From Phytoseiulus persimilis (lineage: Eukaryota > Arthropoda > Arachnida > Mesostigmata > Phytoseiidae), in assembly GCA_037576195.1 (NCBI GenBank), contig CM075101.1, forward strand, positions 15,934,001 to 15,998,000: DNA of 64,000 nt, given 5' to 3'. This document shows positions 12,801 to 27,071 of this stretch, piece after piece; the stretch's first letter is position 1, and each line of letters starts with the position of its first letter. The notes under the pieces were generated by a model. The model was given only the letters and a program-made list of their open reading frames with translations, was not told the DNA's origin and did no database searches. A program made the position numbers and the translations under genes.

Positions 12801-15800
12801 TAAAGTGAATTTGCCCAGTTCGTCATACTCGTATGATTCTATTGCCGCTTCGCGAGTTGGAGGAGAGTTTGTTAAATCGGTTACTCTTCTCGTTTATTGC
12901 CTTTTCCGAGCGATCGCGATTGGACTCTTCCTCGTGCCTAGATTGGAAACGCCTGGTGCGCTATCGAGGCGCGAAAGCAGCGACACGTTATCATCATTAT
13001 CATCAAAAACGGAAAGGACGAGAGAAAAAAACAGGAGAATTCCGGAGGCATCCCGAATAATTGGAGCCGTCGTCGTCGACGCATGAATGCCACACCGTTC
13101 GAATGTTAATTTCCACGCGAAAACAACCGGTTTGCGGTTCTTTCTTTGAACGCTGCGGAGATGTCCATCGTATCGAGCGGTTCACTCGTGTTATGTGATA
13201 GGCCGGTCGTTTCGTGTTGAGACCACGATCCTCGACGATACAACGACGATAACGATGACAAATAAAACGACTCGACCATTTTTCGCACCGCGAATATCGC
13301 CAATGACTGGAGCTCTCTCACTTAAACGAGATCCTTTATCGGAATCGGAAGCACGCCTCTGGTTCCGGCGGACAGATTCGGGTATGCTGCTCGTTTTTTC
13401 ACTTGCTAAGTTAGACTTCAACTAAAAGGGAGGCGAGCGGGGACAGGGTTCCCGAATCAGGCGCGCGACCAAGACGTCGTCGGGAGTGCGGCGGGAGGTC
13501 GGTCGGTCGTATTAGCCATGAAGGAATTCTGGCGACAGAGGAAACCTCGCCCATTTCTCAGTTTGCTGAGCACCACAGGCATCGAAACCTGGCCAACAGT
13601 CGAGTAAAAGCAGGACGCGCGGGGAGACGGTTGTGCGTTTTCGCTTTCCCGCTTTTGAACCGGGCGTATTTGACTTTCTAAACTTTATTTACCACCGAAC
13701 ACCTCTCATTGGCTATGCATCTGAGGCCGCCGAGCTCAGCACCCCTGCAGCCGTGAGCATTCACGGAACGATGGATGAGCCGAAGTCACAGATAACAGGA
13801 TCCAGTGTTCAGAACCGATCTGACTATTGTTGCCCCAACTGCCGCGTGAGGTGGTAAGGCGTCCGAGTCCTGCCTCGTCCGAGCGCTCAAAAAATGATTC
13901 ATGTGTCCTGTCCAATTGGCTCAGCGATAGATCCGTTCCTATAATTTGCCAACGATTCACTACAGGCTTCCTGACAATCAACGGGGGGTGAACCCCTGAG
14001 GATTGGAGGCCTTTAAAAACTTGACACGCGGATCATTGACGTCAAGCACACAAATTTGTCCACGGTAGAAGCTCCGTTGGAAAAGCTCTATACGATCACG
14101 TTCTCATCCCCGTTCAGATAGAAAGGCTCTATTCGGCATGCTTGAAGTCAGTAGTTGGGACGAGAATTCAAACCTCTCGTGGGGACTCTATCGGTTATAG
14201 GTTCTTTGCCGTGCGGAAGCATTTTTCACTCAAAGTGTAGGAGAATCCCGTTTGATGAGAGCTCATTTGGGGGAGTTTTGGCACAGGGAAGCCTCTCGGT
14301 TTGTCTTGTGCTTCCATCAGGGAATCTGAACACCGAGTTCTATTCCTGCTTCTGTGACCTTTTGAGTGTTTCGCTCTGACTGGCTTCGTTTTGCGTTTGT
14401 TTCAACTTATTGTCTCCCCGAATTTCTCCCCCTCGACCCGTTCTCTCCGTTGATCCAGGGAACTTTTCTTGATTAACTGAAAAAAAATCTCTGGCATCCA
14501 TCCACTCTTTGGGTCCCTTCTTTCCGACCCTTCAACCGATCATCGCGTCGTGGGTCGCCTAAGAGTCTCTCGCCTGAGAAGCGAGGCCCGCCAGGACACA
14601 TCACGCGACATTTTCAACGCTCAGACCCGTATTGTGCGCTTTCGCCTCCATGAGCTCTGATCGGGAGACACGCGATTCGTTCTGTTCGAGACGATCTCAT
14701 TTGTCAACTCGTCGTCGGAGTCCACAGCATGTACGATCAACAACTGACGGCACCGCGAACCTTGCCGCTCTTCGCAATCCTTCATCGTCGTGCTGCGTCA
14801 CATTCAAGCGCGAAAACGTCCCCGAACCTTTTGAATGCTGGCCCTAGTGGGTCCCCCGGGTTTGACCTCTCGGACTCCGTCAAGGACCGTTTCCTCCTGA
14901 TTGGAGCACATCATGCCAGAAATTATGTTTTCGGTCGAATAGACGATTCCTATGCCGGAGTTGGAATCTTAAATGCCGTCGAGCTTCGGATTGTCGAGAC
15001 GGGGAACATGTTCAACGAACGCAGCTCCGGAAAGGCCGACAGACACGTACTATGGCAATGGCCTACCTTCTTGGTCGAAGTTGTCAACCTGATTGGATTT
15101 CTCACGTTATCTCAGCGGTCATACGAGGCGACGTGCCGCTAATCACGGAAATGCTGATTCTGTTTACCCGAATGTTTTCCTCACAGAAGCCATGAATCAC
15201 TGGTCCTGTCCGAGAAGACAAAGAGATATCATCTGTCGTGTTAGGACTCGATATCTACTCTCGAACTGTCGAATCCCTGGTTTGCATACTGATTTAGGCT
15301 CGCAAAGCGGGTTCCGCTCAGAGGGACAGTATTTGTCTCTGTCTTTCGCAAATCGTATACTTTGCATCTGCCCGATGCTATCGCAACTTTTCGCGGAGTT
15401 CGCTCGAGTCGTTCATCAACAATCCTGGAAATTATTTAATTCGATGTTTGGCAACCGTTTCCGCTTAAGGGGTCTCAACGGAAGAGGGATATGCTGTATC
15501 GGCTTTGTCTTCACCGTTGCCGCGGGTACCGTGTGTTAATTAATAACCGTGATTTCTCGCTGATGATGCGAGAGAAAAATTCATTCCGAGTTTCCTCTTT
15601 GAAGAGGACGGAGGAAAACAGAGAAGAGTCGAGAAGCCCCAAAAATCGAGCCAGAATTTCGCCACACGAATTTGGAACGCATGATGAGCCGATTTGTGCT
15701 TCGCGGCCATTCAGCTTTCAGAGGTGGACAAATGAGAAGAGCATTTATTGTCGGATATTTTCTTGTTTCTTCATTTTCCAGAAACAATGGATAATTACCG

Positions 15801-18800
15801 TGACTTGTGGTTGTGTTCTTGTGAGTGTGCAAGAGGCTGACCGGGGAGCGCCGGCCGTGTGTCCATGTTTATTCAACTCGACCAGATGGAATAAAGTTCA
15901 CGTCAACGCGAGTGGCGTCGGGCAAACCGCATCTTTCATTCAGCAATCAGCGTGCCCGACAAGTTGAGAACGAGGTGCTTGGTGCGGACTCGCTGAGTGT
16001 CCATGCGGTGGTCACGAACCCTTCGCGCCGTCGGTTGCCTCCGAAAAACTTTGATACTACTTCAAGTATTTTCGTTCCTTGTGTAAGACTACGAGACAGT
16101 CGATCATTCAATCATGAGCTGAAAAGCATCTTCTGCGTCCTGCATTTTCCGGCTACGAGATCGAGGGAGAAGAGGTTCGCAACCGACGAAAATACCTCAG
16201 TTGTTAGTAGGATGAGAGGAGCAGTCGAAAAACTGTAGCCCTGGCTAAATGGGCGCCCGGTAACGAACCTGTCAAACGAGCGCCATCGAATCCTTCACGT
16301 GTAAATTATCCAAAAGAGATCATCGCCAACGAATTCCCCATAGCATGCCGGCCTTCTCTTAGAGCTCCCGAGAAACTTGTGAGATAACCAGAGAGGAGCG
16401 CTTGTTAAGGAAGAGGGACCACGTCTGTCACGCTATCATTTCCGATCCGCAGGGCAACTCTGCGAGAATATTCTCCGACATCGGCAGCCGATGCTGGTGC
16501 CGGTGCTTGCAGTGATACTGGTGGTCGTGCCAGTGTCGGCGGCCGTGGCGGCACCACAAATGGTTGTCTGTATCTTTCTTTCGCTCGTTCTTCTCGATCG
16601 CTTTGCCTCTCGTTGTGTAAGTTCGTCCCTTCGCTCCGGGTCCGGGCACTGCGGGCACTCGCTGAATCGCCATTCGATGCGTTCCTAAGTAGAACCGGGG
16701 AGCCAGCGACGAAGGAGACTCTCATTATCTCCGGGCGAGCAGCAGAAGGGGCGCATACTCAGAAGCCGGAAGTGCCCAGACGTCCGAAACATGGATTGTT
16801 CTGCAGTCGAATCGCGCTCCAGACATCTGGATTTCGGCTGTGCTTCCGTTACCGATTCAAGTTTATGTTTCAAAGATCTCAGACGTCGGGAGTGTCCGAC
16901 GAGAATGAGTCCTTCCGATCAGCGCTTCTCCGGTTTGCTCGCTTCTAAGCTGAGCTCCTCAGCTGGAAGATGCCGTCACGAGGAGTCCTCGCGGAATCCT
17001 CCGACGCAATGATTGGAACGACCGTAACGTAGTGCGAACGACGATGACGCAAGGCAACCGTTGTGAGGACTCACTCGATTCTGTGAGCGACAGACGACGA
17101 TGCACTGGTAACGGTACAGAATAGAACAATTGAAGAGACTCAAACTCGGAACGTGTTCATCCTTGACAGTGATCGGAAATTTTCAGAAGATGGCGCGTTT
17201 TTCGAAGGGGGGAAAGATTGGCGCAAAATTGAGCTTGCTGTCCATCGTGCCTCCGCAGTATTTTTCTGTCTTCACAATTTTCCCTGCCTTGATTTGAACC
17301 TGACTGTTACCTCGAGTGAATTTCTTCAACTTTCCCTCCGAGGAGCGAAGCAGCCTGTCAACACTACAACCTCTGAGAGCTACTTAAGCTAGACCCGATC
17401 GGTTAGCTTCCCAAAGTATCTGCCAGGACAGTGTTGTTTTTGAGGCTGATCGACCAGTGGCATCTTCAATCAGAATTTCCCAACTCCCTCGATCCGGATC
17501 GAGTGGAACTCCAACGCTGGCCACGAGACAGTCAGAGTCGATTGAGTGGAGCGGGGTCGAACGCAAGGAAAATCTTTGGCTATTGAAGCTCGTTACGGGC
17601 TCCTAGGGCTCAAGTTTCTTCATGAAGCGCCTCCGCCGACCAGAGAAATTTGATAAGCCGCGTTACGCACCGTACGCCAGATAGCCGATTCGGAATAATG
17701 ACCAGATTTTCTAATCTTGACGCGTAAAAACGTTCGCCTCCGGGACTCGACTTGAACTCACCCATTGTGATGAGGGGCGGGTGAGACCCGAGCCCCATTG
17801 AAACCTCTACTCCTAGGGTCGACGCAGATCAACTGGCTCTCATCACACGTTTTCAGCAACTTCTGATTCACGAAGTGCCACAGTTGGCAGTCCAGCTTGC
17901 CGTCTCACTTGGTAAGTAATCCCGAAGAGGAAAGCACTTTCAACTGACGGTCTCGATGTGACTCCTCGAAGGTATCTCAACAAACAAAAATTCACGAGAG
18001 AGAGACTTAACCCACTGTCAGAGGGTCGCGCATACGAAGTCACAGACTCGACGAGAAGACTTCACTGTCTTACCGCGTCTCCCTTCTGCTGATATTCTGT
18101 CGATGCCGGTCGGTGGCAACAACGAACGGTGTGCTCGCTGCTCACAGGCCTCTCCGTTTTTTCGGCGAGGGAAAAATGAGCGACTTCGACTTCGTTGTGC
18201 CAGCTAGTGCTGAAGGCGACGCAAACCGTTGTGCGGCCAGGAGGTAAGCTTGCCGTTCCGTCGGCGGCTGGTCGCCTGGTTGGTGGCTAGTTCCGGAGGC
18301 AGGTGCGTCAGTCGCACTTGGCTCATGCAAACCAATAGATTGTCTTTCTGGAAAGCAGTCATTCACTCGTTCGGTGCCGACGGAACGTTTCGACCGAGAC
18401 TCCAGCTCATGTTGGCCTTGCGGAAGACTCTCCATGCGAGGTCGGATTTTCGAAAGCTTGAAGTCGCACATTGCCTGACGTGATGCCTCATCTCACGCGT
18501 GCCGGATGAGTCGAGCTCAACCATGAAGATCACTACGGCGCAGGAAGATCCTCGAAACGAACCGGGCCCAGAGACATCCGAATCGAAGTTATCGGAGGGA
18601 CCGAGTTCACATGGTCGGAGCTGAGGGTGAACTGAGGTCCTATCAGGCGATATTGATTCTCTGACCGATGGAAATATCATCGGGCTGGGAATCCATGAAT
18701 AAGATGCTCCTCTTCCACCATGTCGCTCACGTGCGTCATAGGTTGATCAATGATAGTAGAGAGATGGCCTCACTACACATTCCATGAGAGAAGATTGCTC

Positions 18801-21800
18801 TATGCAAATGTGTAGCAGAGTCACAATGCGGCTCGCGAAGCGTAAATTATGATGAAGTAAGGTTCAATTTCGGGATGGGTTGGGTCTGCTTTGGTCAAGC
18901 TCTGCTGCCATCAACTGTTTTGTCTTCGACTTTATTCTAGCCCCGCAGCTCCTTCCAAGCTGTTTTGTGAGAGTGGAGCTTGGACTTCCCAGGCATCTTT
19001 TACGGAGGTTTCTCCGGCGGAGAGTTCTTGCGGAATTTCGTGGATTCCTCGGAGCACCGTCAGGAATTCATCGCGTCGCCAGAGACGAGCTGCAGAGATC
19101 GTCTTTGGACTGTTTACCAGTCGGGATCACGATGGAACCCTAACTCTATTCAGTTCAGCTTGAGGAGTTTACTTCGCGAATCATGTTCTCAAAGTCCAGT
19201 GGAGGATGAAAACAGCTTCTCACGAGGCGCATTGGCAGATGACTCAACTGAATACAACTCGTTATTCGTGGACTTTTCGGGCCATTGTGAAGATTCACCA
19301 GAAAACTGGCGGAACACTTGGACGCCATAACTTATCTCTCTCAGCCCAGTTCTCTAACTCGAGAAGCATTTGTTTGTTCGTTCAGGGAACTGACAGCAAT
19401 CGCGAGCAAATTAAACTGCTGTCGCTTCCAAGAGAGGATGACAGTTCTCTTATGTGGATGCTTTTGTCTCTGAGGTGCAAGAATTAAAGATGTGACCCCA
19501 CTTGTTGCTTGAAGTCATTGGAACACTTCTGGACACCAGCACGATTCGAGGCCACAGAAATGAATATTCGTTCGTAAGACACCACATCGAGATCCGAAAA
19601 AGGATGAGACAAGCCCTGACATCGATTCGACTCTCGAATACCTCGGTTTCTTTCCCTGTGAGGATCGACCCGGCAACAAGCGGAATATCGACTCGGCGAG
19701 AACCTTCGGCTCAGCGATACTACTCCGATCTTGGTTTAACTTTGTTTCTCCGAGCTTGTACGGGTGGAGATTTATTGGCTGTGTTATCTTGACGCGAGCG
19801 GAGCTGGAGCACGCCAGAAAAACCAACAACAAATCAAAGTTCAGAAGTTTCACACGTGTGTTGCTTTTTGGAAACATCGTTACGTGAACGGTTATTTCTG
19901 CCCGCTGCTTCTTCACGGAGACTCATCGCGTTTTTACAACATCATTCCCTCGACCGGCTGTGGCTCAATCATGACCGCATGCCAGCTTTTTTCCGTTGCT
20001 TCCTTCCCGATTTCACGAGCTCTCAATACGATTTCATTTTTACATTCTCACAGCGATCTGTCGGCCCATGGATGCAAGGGAGAGAACGCGACTCGGAGAA
20101 TGCAAAGAAATTCCTCTCTATGCGGGTACAAAGTCTTTTGGTCAAGTTCGAATTCACCCATGCTCGACGACATCGCCATCGGAACGCTGACGAAGAGAAT
20201 GATCCAAATGACGGTGTCGAGCCCAAGATGGCGATAATTAGAGTCTCGACCGTGGCCAGAGCTAACGGAGTTCTCGCGGGCTCGAGGGGAGGGGCACCAC
20301 AATTGCTTGCGGGATCGCACCAGCCACGGTGACAGTTTCTGTTCACAGATCATTACTGCACTCTTATTTCTACACAGATTTGTTTTCCATTCTTTCTTTC
20401 TCTGTAACGTGCGCGATGATTCGGCATCGGAGTTGTATCAAACTTCGTGACGACGGGGACCAGCAGCCAAGGGACAAGGGACGGGGCGTACGGGAAGGAA
20501 GAAAGGACCCCATCCGAATGAGGCCAGGTTAATCAAACATGGAGAAGAGCGACGACGGTGGTGACGCATGCCGCATCCGATACAGAATACACCTTTGCAG
20601 CTCTTTTCTGCATAAATGTTTTTCCACATCTCATCGTTCCGAAATTTCAGCGCATTGATTGCGAAGCCGTCTTGGGATTCTCGTGAATTCTGTTGTGCGT
20701 GCTTCTTTGGTTGTGGTGCTAATGATGGAGGCGAACTGGTCGGGAAACTTGCCCCAACGCAAGAGTCGCCCTTCACTTGACCTACCTGCAGCGATGAATC
20801 GTTCCGGCTGCATTCGAAAGCGAGCAGAAAGAAAGCTCCGGACAGAAGTCGCAGAGAGAAAATGAAACTAACGATCCTGTAGCTCTTGCCTTTCAATAAA
20901 TCGAGACGATCAAGAAGTTTTCGAGAATCGTCTCTAGTCTTCCCCCCGATGAAAGTTTCTGACTGGAAGTGGGAAGCGATATGGAATTCTGCCAGACAAC
21001 GATGATTCTCCTCGGGAGGGATTCCTCCGCGGTCCTCGTCAGAGAGCCGCATTCCGATCTGGATACTAAGGAGCAACTTTATTGAAGAAAGCATCTCCGC
21101 TGGAACTCTTTCCGGTCCATTAGAGCAGATAGATCATCAGAGCCGTCTCTCACGCAGTTTGGAGCACGTAGTAAGTACACAGACGAAAAATGTCACATCA
21201 GAGCAAAACGAGCAATCGGTGTCTAGCTGCTTGCTAACGTATTCGTGGAACAGCGATGGGTCTCGGCTTGCTCGACGCGTTTGGGCATCGTAGATGTCTT
21301 TGAAGACGGTGGAACATTATGTTCGGCTCGCCACACCTCGTTCTTCTAGGTTTTTTACACCGGCGGCGGTCGCTCTTCATTACAACCGTTGTCTTTGTCG
21401 GGTTCCGAATTTTTATGTGAAATTCTATTGTCCGTGTCCCTCGTGGTTGGCCGCAGCTCGTGACTGAGAAGTGTTTAAGAGTGATGAGACCAAAAAAACT
21501 ATCACTGAGCGTGGCGCGGTCAAACAACGAGCCCGATGGGGTCCCCCGGTTTGTTGTCGCTTCGGAAACACCTTTTCTTTCCGCCTCTCACGGGTGGGAA
21601 TGACGAGTCGGGGAATGCAGGAGCAGAACTCGAAGACGGCATGTTCCTGGCTTGAAGAGCGCCCTCAGCGGGAAGAGAACAGTAATCGGGGCGTTTAAAT
21701 TTTCGAGCAGGATTCCACCAAACAGTTCTGAAAACAAGTGTTTTGCCCGAAGTAGGGATCGGAACGAACGATTCAGAGAGATAGAAAAGTGTCTCGATAA

Positions 21801-22400
21801 AAGTTTTACGACCCATTCACGACTTGCTTCGCAGGGATCAGAGATGGAGTTATCTGTTCCCAGCGAAATAGCCATTGGAAACAACTTCAGAATCCTGGAT
21901 ATGACATTTTTCGCCCTCCCATGAATTGGAACAAGGTGAAATTAGCTTCCAGATTTCCTCCCCGCGTTTCATGTCACGGGACTGTTTTGCTCAGTCGCGT
22001 TCCAGAATTTGATCCATTCCTAGCCATACGAACGGCGACTACGGATTTCATTCTCAAATCGACTTGACGAGGCGCCTTACTATTATTTGCGATCGGAATC
22101 AGGGACTGATCATAGGAGTTCACACGATTCCGAATGCAGCCAACGACGTTTTCAGCTGCCTGACTTGTTTTGCTCATGAGTCTACGATTCCGCTTGCTCC
22201 GTCGACATTTTTCTGATACTCGTTCCGTAGCTGAGCAGACAGGCACAACACGAAAGATTGGGAGCCGATTTTTACGGAGAACATCGATTCCTTCCTTCCC
22301 CTGCGATTGCTCTGGCTCCGCCGCAGGCTTGGTGGCAAGTGTTGCAGGACCCGGGTACTGGAGGTCGATCTCGAGGAAGGTCCCTCCGATTTTCACCGCA
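12801..22400. other. Stretch with no defensible gene
   Basis: Many short frames on both strands and no recognisable domain. The longest is a 218-codon minus-strand frame at 20438-21094; it has no clean splice context or family resemblance, and I regard it as probably fortuitous. A plus-strand frame at 18980-19330 looks protein-like in composition (DFPGIFYGGFSGGEFLRNFV near its start) but has no flanking evidence. No transposon ends, tandem arrays or RNA genes were seen. Confidence 0.35.
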
Positions 22401-23798
22401 GCAGAGCTGGACGCATGACTTCCATTTATGACTGAGGATACAAGTCGAAGTGATTATGAGTCACACGCACCGCTGTGGTGTCACACGCGGATTCGCAAGT
22501 GGCGCGCGACCTCTTAGACCTTGTTTGTGGTCGGTTCAAGCTGTCGGAACCAAAGATCGAATGGCCATCTCATGTCCTAAGCGAATCGATTTGGCAGACT
22601 TCGGAACACGGCTCTGAGCTGAAGCAGCTCTACTCTGGAAGCAAGACCCGTGGAAATTCATCGCTAACCAAGGTGGATCGTGATAGCCGGTTTCTCGTCA
22701 GACGTGGAGCACTCTTTCTCAGAGGTGACACCGATGTGCGCGGCGGGAAACAAGTTGAATTCGAATGGTCTCTTGAAGAATTTATAATGGGCCTTCCCTG
22801 ACAAGGCATCTCCTCGTCCCGTGTACAACATACAAAGGTCTCCGCTTGGCTGGTTTGGCAGCATCAGCCGCTTGTTTCCCGCTCGTTTCGCCGTCGATCA
22901 GGTCCACCACACTCGCTAACCGTTCAATGAACAACACAATTCAAGGCACAACGCTCCTCGATCATGAAAAGAAACCTCCTCCGTAAGGTATCGCTTCTGT
23001 GCGAATCGAGGTGAAGCTTGAAGAAGAGGAATCCAACGGGTGGTCTTCTGAGGCGCACAGAGCATCTTCGCGATTCTGTGAACTCCTCGATCCCTACGGT
23101 CGTCTCTTCATCTGCCCCCTGAGCACTTACCCATCTACCTGTTTGCGTACCTACTTTCTCGGCTCCGTTTTTGTGTCCAAAATCCCGATTTTCCGCTCGC
23201 TACGAGTCCTTTTGAACGTTTGAGGTGACTTGAAGGATGACCGTAAATTCGATCGCATCCCAGCCAGAAACTATTTCTGGCAGATCCGACGCTGAGCTCT
23301 CCGTGCGAATTTCGGGCTTTTTGATGGATCTCCATTATCAAGGCGATCGTCATACCGAACAGGTCCATTCCGATAATCGTGATCTGATCCCCACTGAACT
23401 GAACGATCGGCCTCCTCAGTCCCCGACCTGAGGATCGGAGATCCTGTTATTTGCTATTGTCGGCACTCTCCGCTCGATTTGCAATGTGGCGCGGATACGA
23501 TCGACGGAAGCGCTGCTTCCTCGGAAACAGCTCGGCTTCAGGATTCGCCACGTTATTCGTAGACTACGGTGAGCATCTGCCGAACTTACGAACTTCAGAC
23601 GAGGGCCTCGAGCCAGGGAGGTCGAGCTCCGTCGAGAGAGAAAGATCTGACTTCGAGCCGATGGCTGCGGGCATGCAAAGAGCGATCGTCCGAGAACCAA
23701 AGCTTAGCTGTGTTTGACGAGCTCCACTGCGGGAGAGGAGTCGATTCTCGGTGGGGAACAGAAAAACGATCTCGACAAAGACAACTCCCGGCTCTCAG

Positions 23799-24259
23799 GA
23801 TTGAACTCTTCGGTTACCTTATGCTGTCTGATCCGAAGGCGTTCCCAATAGACAGCGAGCTCGGCGAATTCGAGTTAATAGACGGAGTATCCCTTCTATC
23901 GTCGAAACCTACAACAGAATTGTGTCTTCTAGCGAACACGCAGCCTCTAACGTTTCGATCGGATGTAATAAAGTGGATCGGCCTTAGTCTGCGAGAAGAG
24001 AAGCTAGAGGAACAAGAGTGAGTTGAACGACGCTCCCGATTTCAGAACAGGGCCGAATATGCAAAGCCACATGCCGTTCTCACGTGGGTGCGAGACTTGA
24101 CCCCGATTCACTTCGTAGTGGCCATCCGCCCAAAAATCGAATTCACGAGAAAAATCATCATTTCCAAATCTTCTGGACGCAGCTTCCCTCGGAGAACTGG
24201 AAGGAAGACGTGGTACGACTTTGCCAAGATGGATACCGATAATCTGAAGCTCCTACCAG
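23799..24259 (+). CDS. Uncharacterised protein, two phased exons of a longer gene
   Basis: Two exons share a continuous frame: 23799-24017 (acceptor CTCTCAG, donor GTGAGT) and 24051-24259 (acceptor AACAG, donor GTTCCG). The phases agree (enter 2, leave 2; enter 2, leave 1). The product segment is about 142 residues. It begins with IELFGYLMLSDPKAFPIDSE and includes a helical Glu/Lys-rich stretch at the junction. It goes on with HAVLTWVRDLTPIHFVVAI and then a Lys/Arg/Ser-rich tail. No signal peptide or transmembrane helix is visible, so it is probably intracellular. A likely next exon starts near 24449 after a strong acceptor (TTTTATTGCTGGCAG) and stops about 100 bases later. The 5' end was not found. 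I recognise no family. Confidence 0.45.
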
Positions 24260-26374
24260 GTTCCGCCTGATAGCTTGTCGTTTGCTGTCTCCGAAGAGTA
24301 CCATCCAACCACTTGCTTGTCGAGAATCGCCCTACGAGTTTTGATCTCCCAGACAGCCCCAGGGATACGAATAAGGCCGTCAGTGTGCACTGAGGGTCCT
24401 CACGGCTGGCTTCGAAAATATTTTGACCTCTATTTTATTGCTGGCAGGAGTCCGCGCTGAGCAACTTCGACTCGATTCGATACGGGAAAGCTCTACACGG
24501 ACGTCACACTGCCAGCGGAGGGAGACGTCCAACTCAGAATCTCACTGACTTAGACACTCGAGTCGTATGCCCGGCCTTTGTCCAAATCTCCTCTCCGACG
24601 GCAGGAAACTGCTCAGGGTCGATAACTCCGGATAGAGCCGGAAATAAGCTTGGCGTTCGGCCGCTCTTTTCCAGGCTGAGGAAATCAAGGAGGGAGAGGC
24701 GCAAGGAAGTTCCCGAATAGACTCTATCCTTGACAACTTTGATTATCACAGATTCGAATCAGAACGTGGACCGAGAACGGGGAGTGTGGACAGTATTCAT
24801 CGAGAATGTTCCGCAGCTCATAGGCACCAGGGCGCGCAGCCCACGAGCGGTCAACGCCGGTCAGAGATCTGAATTTGAGCGAGTTCCGCCGTTCGTAATG
24901 TTTTCTGCTTTTCTGGAAGAGCCGCTACTCCCACGGAGATCCCACCACTGTCGCTGATGACCACTGGGACACTCGGTTTCCAATACAGGGCACGGCCCAG
25001 CGCTACTTTTGACACCTACGTAAATTCCAGAGAAACTTCTGGCTAGAAGTCGTTCATCTACTCTCACAAACACGTCTTCTTCAGCTAATTCCCCCGACCA
25101 TAATTTATACAGAAGCGTACGGTCAACCCTGCGAGCCAGTACCGTTACAAGTACGTGGACGGATCGACGTGGAGCAGTGCGAACGATGTTCAAAAGTGTC
25201 TCCAGGTACTCATAACAAGCTTCCTGAAAAAGCATTACGCGACACCGACATAAGACCTGTTATTCTACCCAGGATGGGGTCCGTCTAGCATTCATCGCCG
25301 AGTTTGAAGAGACATCTCGATACACGGACCGCGAACGCGTTCGCTGCATGCTCAGAATATCACTGTAATGCGAAAGAGTTGCATTCACTGGAAGCTTCCT
25401 ATGTATCTCCGAGCTGAAATGCTTTGATCTTCGACAGAGTTTTTCCCTGAGACGCTGGTGACTCCGCTCTGGGCTTAGTTCATCCAGTTCTCTTGTGACT
25501 ACTCGGAACCCGAATGAGTAGCAAGCTCGAGGGGAGGGGGGGGGGTTGTGAATTATCGATCTGATCATCCTCGTTGTTTTCGTGTTTGCTCCCCGCGAAT
25601 GTGTCAAAGTTCGAGCCTCATTCCACAGCTATCTAAACTTCAATGACTCGAGCTGATCCGTACATCCAAGTGAAGCGTTGAAACGTTGCACGATGAAAAC
25701 TCGAGTCGATGTTCTCCGTAGAGTCTGTAAACTCACCACGATGCAGACGCGGACGAACTTGCAGGGAAAGGGGAGTGGTATCCAGCAAAATTTCGAAAAG
25801 AATTCGTACCAAAGCCACGCCCGCTGCGGGACCCCTTTCAAAGCATCGACTCGATGCTAAGTGTTGGGGTAACCGTTCATGATTCCGAACGAGGCGTTGG
25901 CGCCTTCTGAACGATGACGGAATGGACTGGAGAAATCTCTCAGTAGATATTCGAACAACACCGCGATCTCTCGGAGATCATAACCAGTGATTGAGAAGAA
26001 ATTACTGGATTCTCATGATGATTATAATGGACAACGCTGATTTCTTCCGGCCAGTAGAGTTCGGTCCAAAGGGGAGCCCGAGGAGGGAGGGGGGAATTGA
26101 AATTTCTCCCGTCTGCGTACTTTCCACGCATCCTGTAGCACCCTGAAGGAACCTTTCCTCTGGCTTCTCCCAAACCTTTCATGGAGAAGCTATGAGATGT
26201 ATCCGTTCATGGCAACAATGCGATATTTGGGCATCGAGTGGAGCTCATTAATACTTTATCGAACATAATCCGGGCATCCGTGGTTTCCAGCCTGTGGTCT
26301 CCAGTAATATGAATGGAGCCTTAGAGTTCAGCCATCAAACCATGAATACATGCAACGGTTCAAATACTCATCAA

Positions 26375-26520
26375 TAGAGCCTGGAGCTTATCGCCGATGA
26401 TGGCACAATTATTATTATCAAGTTCAGGCAATTCTTCGAAATTATCCCCTCATCGCAATGAATCAATCCCGGGCGATCGACAGAATAATTTCGAAAAATT
26501 GCCTGAACTTCCAGGCTCTA
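26375..26520. repeat. Interrupted inverted repeat (hairpin)
   Basis: Arms 26420-26447 and 26483-26510 are reverse complements at 26 of 28 positions around a 35-base loop. An outer pair, TAGAGCCTGG at 26375-26384 and its complement at 26511-26520, matches 10 of 10. The outer pair abuts the inner arm on the right but is separated from it by 35 bases on the left. That pattern fits a longer hairpin with an insertion in the left arm. It could be a miniature transposon remnant or a transcribed stem-loop. No target-site duplication is obvious. Confidence 0.6.
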
Positions 26521-27071
26521 CTCATCCATCTACACCGCGCAGAAATTTGGAACAAACCGTGCCCGGATTCCTAGGCTCAATCCTAGAGATTCAAGGACCG
26601 CTGCTGTTCGAGGATTGTCAGCCAATATTGTGGCTAGTTTTTGGTGGAAAGTACTCGTGACGATAGATGCACTGGACTCCATAAATCATAGAACTCGAAT
26701 CTTCCCGTGGATGAAAAATTCTCAGAAATCGGTCGCAATCACCGGTTGTCGAATCTATTCCTGGCTGACAAGCGGATGTGTCTTCCCAAGATCATGTTGA
26801 CATCATCTTTAGTCAATAGCGATCGGAAATTGTGTTGCACACAGCGAGCAGCTATGCAAGATCGCATTCTGTCTGTTGCCCGCATGCCGCTTATCGACAG
26901 ATTCGCAAGAACATCTATAGTTCCATGCGTTTCCCGGTGAGCTATTCGTGCGAGTTCGGTACTCCGTCACTCGACTGAGGTTGCTGTAACACTTGAAAAC
27001 CTCAATAGCAACCATCGCGAGCAGTGCCAGGCTCAGCCACGGTTTTCGAATCGTGAGCTAAGGTAAAAGAA

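Noticed and set aside
20438-21094. 218-codon minus-strand open frame
   Set aside because: Long for chance, but it has no splice context, no domain and uneven composition; frames on the other strand are open over part of it. Not reported as a gene.
25081-25235. Segment with all three frames protein-like (YRYKYVDGSTW in one)
   Set aside because: Considered as a T-box or other domain, but no second motif matches and frame choice is arbitrary.
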